From positions 6,495 through 12,809 of the forward strand of contig DNSU01000194.1 of assembly GCA_003499585.1 (NCBI GenBank): a DNA stretch of 6,315 bases. Direction: 5' to 3'. How positions within the stretch are numbered: position 1 is the first letter of the stretch; each line of letters starts with the position of its first letter. Positions 5,513 through 6,315 of the stretch are shown one piece after another. Source of the DNA: Cyanobacteria bacterium UBA9579 (GTDB lineage Bacteria; Cyanobacteriota; Vampirovibrionia; Gastranaerophilales; UBA9579). The position numbers and the translations under genes were made by a program. Under the pieces are notes generated by a model, which ran no database searches, had not been told where the DNA came from, and was given only the letters and a program-made list of their open reading frames with translations.

Positions 5513-6250
5513 ATGAATAAAGTATTATTTATAGGTGCAGGCCCCGGAGACCCTAAACTGGTCACAGTAAAAGCCAGAGAGATACTTGAATCAGCAAATG
5601 TTGTATTATATACAGGCTCGCTGGTGCCAAGAGAAGTTTTAAGCTGGGCTCCAGAAGGATGTTTAATAGAGAGCTCTGAAGATATGTCTTATCAGGAAAT
5701 ATTTGATTTTATTGAAAAACATATAGAAAAAAGTGACGTAGTAAGGGTTCATACAGGGGATCCGTCTATTTATTCCACAATCGCAAAGCAAATTAAGTTT
5801 TTAAATGAAAAAAATATTCCATATGAGGTTGTTCCCGGAGTAACAGCGGCATTTGGAGCGGCTGCTTCTTTAGGGGTGGAATATACAATTCCTGGAGTCA
5901 GCCAGACATTGATACTTTCAAGAATAGAAGGCAAAACTCCTAACCCTGAAAGTCTTGAAAATATTCTTGCCTGCAAACATTCTTCTAAAGTTTTCTATTT
6001 ATCAGTGTCCTTGCCTGATGATTTATATAATACAGCCAAAAAGTTTGGCTATTCTGATGATACTCCTTGCTGGGTGGTAGAAAAAGCTACCTGGCCTGAG
6101 CAACGAGTGATTAAAGGGACTTTAAGCAATATTCACGAAATGGTGAGAGAAGCTGGAATTAAAAGAACAGCCTTGATCCTCTTTGGTGATTATCTCTATC
6201 AGGAAGAAAAAGAAGAATCACACCTTTATAACGTGCCATCAGGTAAGTAG
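5513..6250 (+). CDS. cbiF: Cobalt-precorrin-4 C11-methyltransferase CbiF
   Basis: CbiF uses SAM to methylate C-11 of cobalt-precorrin-4, upstream of the CbiG ring-opening step. The 245-residue protein has the class III (tetrapyrrole) methylase layout: IGAGPGDPKLVTVKA from residue 7 (glycine-rich loop 8-14), YTGSLVP with the CbiF/CobM-type region after it, VRVHTGDPSIYS (78-88) and VVPGVTAAFGAAASLG (106-121). It also has LSRIEGKTP (135-143), the segment that separates CbiF/CobM from other members of the superfamily. Length is within the usual 240-260. The start is supported by AAGGA at 5501-5505, which overlaps the cbiET stop codon and lies 7 nt before the ATG, so translation is probably coupled. 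The aerobic CobM is the close alternative; context favours CbiF. In contrast to the CbiE half next door, all the superfamily loops here are intact. Confidence 0.96.
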   Translation: MNKVLFIGAGPGDPKLVTVKAREILESANVVLYTGSLVPREVLSWAPEGCLIESSEDMSYQEIFDFIEKHIEKSDVVRVHTGDPSIYSTIAKQIKFLNEKNIPYEVVPGVTAAFGAAASLGVEYTIPGVSQTLILSRIEGKTPNPESLENILACKHSSKVFYLSVSLPDDLYNTAKKFGYSDDTPCWVVEKATWPEQRVIKGTLSNIHEMVREAGIKRTALILFGDYLYQEEKEESHLYNVPSGK

Positions 6251-6315
6251 AGAATGATATTAATACAGAGATATAAACAGTTGTTTGATTCAGAATTTTT
6301 GCAAAAGTAGGGTGC

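Noticed and set aside
5770..5976. Reverse-strand open frame of 68 codons inside cbiF
   Set aside because: Antisense to the conserved PGVTAA and EGKTP region of CbiF; no support.
6254..6310. 18-codon forward frame after cbiF
   Set aside because: Very short, no good binding site and no recognisable sequence; the next real gene probably begins beyond the window.

Overview
The window is a same-strand block of anaerobic (early cobalt insertion) cobalamin biosynthesis genes from an AT-rich bacterium. In order it holds the last 24 codons of an unidentified upstream gene, cbiA, cbiC, a small [2Fe-2S] thioredoxin-like ferredoxin gene, cbiD, a fused cbiET and cbiF. The genes fit the anaerobic route because CbiD and CbiF-type enzymes sit beside a CbiE-CbiT fusion. 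The organism cannot be fixed from sequence alone. Strong A/T codon bias and Shine-Dalgarno sites of the AGGAG type point to an AT-rich anaerobe or fermenter; several phyla fit.

Layout. 1-75: 3' end of an upstream reading frame, whose stop lies 1 nt before the cbiA ATG. 77-1450: cbiA. 1451-1602: gap holding a 76-nt imperfect palindrome. 1603-2286: cbiC. 2287-2423: gap holding a 98-nt, comparatively GC-rich hairpin. 2424-2888: ferredoxin, 2 nt ahead of cbiD (2891-4072; translation may really start at TTG 2906). 4073-4263: gap holding a second copy of the palindrome, then AT-rich leader. 4264-5502: cbiET. 5513-6250: cbiF, 10 nt after cbiET. 6251-6315: no supported gene.

Pathway. CbiF methylates C-11 of cobalt-precorrin-4. 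CbiD methylates C-1 of cobalt-precorrin-5B. CbiE and CbiT methylate C-5 and C-15, and CbiT removes the C-12 acetate carboxyl. CbiC moves the C-11 methyl to C-12 to give cobyrinic acid. CbiA amidates the a and c side chains. CbiL, CbiH, CbiG, CbiJ and the cobaltochelatase are not in the window. The ferredoxin is the one gene without an assigned step.

The most unusual content is between the genes. All three gaps longer than 100 nt contain a long hairpin close behind a stop codon. Two of them (1476-1551 and 4074-4145) share a 56-nt core with 47 identities, and every one of the nine differences falls at a position that pairs in the proposed fold: four compensatory double changes plus one mismatch-to-pair change. 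The arms outside the core are unrelated in sequence between copies, yet each is perfectly self-complementary. This is good evidence for a structured repeat kept as a fold. The third hairpin (2288-2385) is a different sequence and has mutually exclusive pairing options.
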